This document shows positions 8,037 to 9,432 of a stretch of DNA of 9,432 bases, piece by piece (position 1 is the stretch's first letter; each line of letters starts with the position of its first letter). A program made the position numbers and the translations under genes. A model generated the notes under the pieces. It did not search any database. It was not told the DNA's origin and was given only the letters and a program-made list of their open reading frames with translations. This DNA comes from GCA-2786165 sp964625775 (GTDB lineage: Bacteria; Pseudomonadota; Gammaproteobacteria; Legionellales; Legionellaceae): positions 1 to 9,432 of the forward strand of contig CAZVEH010000069.1 in the NCBI GenBank assembly GCA_964625775.1, written 5' to 3'.

Positions 8037-9122
8037 TTACTCTTTTTTGAGTGTGTGGGTCGGTGGTGGTGTCGGGGATTCTTTGGTATAAACACTTGTG
8101 TCAAATAATGTCATTGGATACGTGCTTGCCTTGGTTTTTAGATTAAAAAACCAACATATGCATTCATAAAGATAACGTCCTATGGGATTTTTTTTTAGAA
8201 TTCTTGCATTGGCTTGAATCGTGGTCAATAAATCATCAATATTGGTTGTTTGATTAAGTTGCTCAATCAATTGTAACTTTTCAGTTTTATGGAAATCCGT
8301 ACTCGAACGTTCCACATCTTGTTTATAGAGTAATAATAATTCTAAGACGACCGATATAATCGACTCATCGATCAGAGGGCTGAGATTTTGTCGGATCTCG
8401 GGGTCTACTTCGAGCAGAAATTTTTTAATTTGTATCTGAGATTTTAAACTAGGCAATGTTTCATGTAACGTAGTGAAATCAGCATACCGCGCAAATTGTG
8501 CAATTTTCTTTTGAATTTGAGCGGTGATTGCTTGTAATCTCTGATCAGTATCTTCATGTACTTCGTCTAAACAGCTGAGCATGTCTCTAAAACTCAATAA
8601 ATCTTCAAGACTTAGCTCAGGAATAATGCTATCTAATTGCTCCATGAGTACTTGTTTTTTGTCCAGAAGCGTATCTGCATGAGAAGGTGACTCTTGTAGA
8701 GCTTGATAGAGTTTTTCTTTGATCTGTTCGATCGACGAAAAAAGCAAGCCATCCAGATAACGCGCTACGATAGCGGATTTAGGATGGTCATCGATATAGT
8801 CCTGGTGTAGATTGTCGCGTTTTAATTGAGTGATAAAATTTTTAACGCTTATTAAATACTCAATGGATGCTTTTTTTATAACTTCACTGAAATCGTTGGT
8901 TAATAAAGCAGTGAGATCTCCAGCATCAAGGCCTGTTTTTTCAGAAAGACCTAAATGTTTAGGTAGCTTTTTAGCGTTGTGTACGCGATAGGAATAGCCT
9001 TTGTTATCTTCCATCTGAAACTCTTCTACTCTAACCCCCAGACGGTTCGCATAATAGGTTTCGATCAAAGGAATCATTTCTTCGACAGATTTCTGCTCCA
9101 ATATCTCTTGTATGGATTGCAT
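8037..9122 (-). CDS. Hypothetical helical protein, 361 aa
   Basis: I do not recognise this protein. It is predicted by eye to be almost entirely helical and rich in Leu, Gln, Lys and Glu. It has no signal peptide and no catalytic motif that I can identify. Residues 250-268 are hydrophobic (a Leu-rich helix) and 314-327 form a short aromatic/hydrophobic patch with two cysteines. The tail from 348 is Pro/Thr-rich and ends in charged LKKE. The start has AGG five bases upstream, and a good promoter lies 34 bp further out, so this is probably a real, independently expressed gene. Three 60-base lines I counted average about 36% GC, lower than dnaE. In a Legionellales-like genome, orphan helical proteins of this kind are often type IV secreted effectors, but nothing here proves that. 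It converges on the cysteine-rich gene with 4 bp between the stop codons. Confidence 0.75.
   Translation of the reverse strand: MQSIQEILEQKSVEEMIPLIETYYANRLGVRVEEFQMEDNKGYSYRVHNAKKLPKHLGLSEKTGLDAGDLTALLTNDFSEVIKKASIEYLISVKNFITQLKRDNLHQDYIDDHPKSAIVARYLDGLLFSSIEQIKEKLYQALQESPSHADTLLDKKQVLMEQLDSIIPELSLEDLLSFRDMLSCLDEVHEDTDQRLQAITAQIQKKIAQFARYADFTTLHETLPSLKSQIQIKKFLLEVDPEIRQNLSPLIDESIISVVLELLLLYKQDVERSSTDFHKTEKLQLIEQLNQTTNIDDLLTTIQANARILKKNPIGRYLYECICWFFNLKTKASTYPMTLFDTSVYTKESPTPPPTHTLKKE
8131..8154. other. Perfect 9-bp hairpin within the 3' part of the 361-aa gene
   Basis: TTGGTTTTT and AAAAACCAA are perfect inverted arms around a six-base AGATTA loop. It lies about 100 bp beyond the stop of the plus-strand cysteine-rich gene and inside the opposing coding region (codons around residues 326-333). 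It has no run of T after it on either strand, so it is not a standard terminator. It could stop or process plus-strand read-through, or be a chance result of an AT-rich codon run. Confidence 0.3.
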
Positions 9123-9377
9123 AAATACCTAGGGTTTGTCGTGATATATTATCAAAGTATAGATGCTGATTGTTCGTTTTTCAAAAACTGGATGAATGTC
9201 TCTGATATCAATACGCCCTGTTACCCGGGCGCTCTTTACAAGATTAAAAAAGTGGTATATGGTTATTAGAGCTATTGGAGATGCATAATGTTGTGCACTT
9301 AAGCGCTCTAGTGGTCAAACTTTAAGTTAAGATGAGCCAATTGCCGAGGTCTTAGCTTTGAACACATAAGGAAATAC
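9123..9377. other. Intergenic region without a convincing gene
   Basis: Besides the minus-strand promoter, the region holds a 5-bp GC hairpin (CGCCC at 9214-9218 with GGGCG at 9227-9231) followed by CTCTTT. This could be a weak terminator for a plus-strand transcript, but no gene leads into it. Short frames here (for example ATG at 9196 to TAA at 9291, 31 codons) have no ribosome site or recognisable product. The rest up to the repeat is AT-rich sequence that I cannot assign. Confidence 0.5.
9156..9184 (-). promoter_or_regulatory. Sigma-70 type promoter for the 361-aa gene
   Basis: On the minus strand, TTGAAA (9179-9184) and TATACT (9156-9161) are separated by exactly 17 bases. Each hexamer matches five of six consensus positions or nearly so. 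Transcription would begin near 9149, giving a leader of about 27 bases before the ATG at 9122, which leaves room for the AGG ribosome site. Confidence 0.65.
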
Positions 9378-9427
9378 TCGTAACTCCCCACGTCATCCCG
9401 AGCGCAGCGAGGGATCTCCTGTCGTGT
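9378..9427 (-). repeat. REP-like palindromic repeat, right arm of a terminal inverted pair
   Basis: This is an exact reverse complement of bases 1-50, with the internal imperfect hairpin at 9395-9415. The sequence continues as GGCAC to the window end, and these bases probably belong to the element too. On the inner side the arms diverge at once, although GTATTT follows directly here and follows after five extra A bases at the left arm, so the ancestral element may be slightly longer. The arms are 9.3 kb apart and enclose all genes of the window. Confidence 0.85.
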
Positions 9428-9432
9428 GGCAC

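Noticed and set aside
9196..9291. Small plus-strand ORF of 31 codons before the right repeat
   Set aside because: It has no ribosome binding site, no recognisable product, and overlaps a hairpin. Chance frames of this length are common.
9275..9377. Possible insertion-sequence end or transposase remnant next to the right repeat
   Set aside because: The text looks non-coding and slightly repeat-like, but I found no terminal inverted repeat, target duplication or transposase motif to support it.
1..9432. CRISPR array, tRNA, rRNA or prophage attachment site
   Set aside because: No regularly spaced repeats, cloverleaf-like sequence, rRNA motif or direct-repeat att pair could be seen. The only repeat pair is inverted and REP-like.
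1..9432. Composite transposon bounded by the two repeat arms
   Set aside because: The enclosed genes include essential replication genes and no transposase, and no target duplication is visible. A contig break at a multicopy repeat explains the ends better.

Overview
This 9.4-kb window looks like chromosomal sequence from a gammaproteobacterium. Its DnaE (1149 aa) is close to the E. coli replicase in layout and motifs, and its LigA and RmuC are also of bacterial core type. The moderate-to-low GC, the orphan helical protein and the REP-like repeats would suit a host-associated lineage such as the Legionellales. That placement is inference only, because no marker in the window fixes the genus.

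Layout from left to right: (1) one arm of a roughly 50-bp repeat at 1-50, read directly into an AT-rich orphan reading frame ending at 489. (2) rmuC on the minus strand (526-1839), with a possible terminator at 484-506. (3) A very short divergent region, then ligA on the plus strand (1861-3879). (4) A 96-bp gap, then dnaE on the plus strand (3976-7425). (5) After 13 bp, a small secreted cysteine-rich protein (7439-8032) built from two copies of a six-cysteine module. (6) A convergent minus-strand gene for an unrecognised 361-aa helical protein (8037-9122), with a good sigma-70 type promoter just upstream. (7) About 255 bp without a convincing gene, then the second repeat arm, inverted, at 9378-9427.

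The centre is a DNA-metabolism block: RmuC (recombination-related, nuclease-like fold), NAD-dependent DNA ligase and the replicative polymerase alpha subunit. All three appear intact with their key residues present. The flanks are accessory in character: an orphan or truncated frame, an unrecognised helical protein, and a repeat pair at both extreme ends. The position of the repeats suggests that the window is a contig broken at a multicopy element.

I do not see a clear new multi-gene system. The items most worth a second look are the duplicated six-cysteine secreted protein behind dnaE, the orphan helical protein, and the inverted REP-like arms that enclose everything, one of which may supply the start of an open reading frame.
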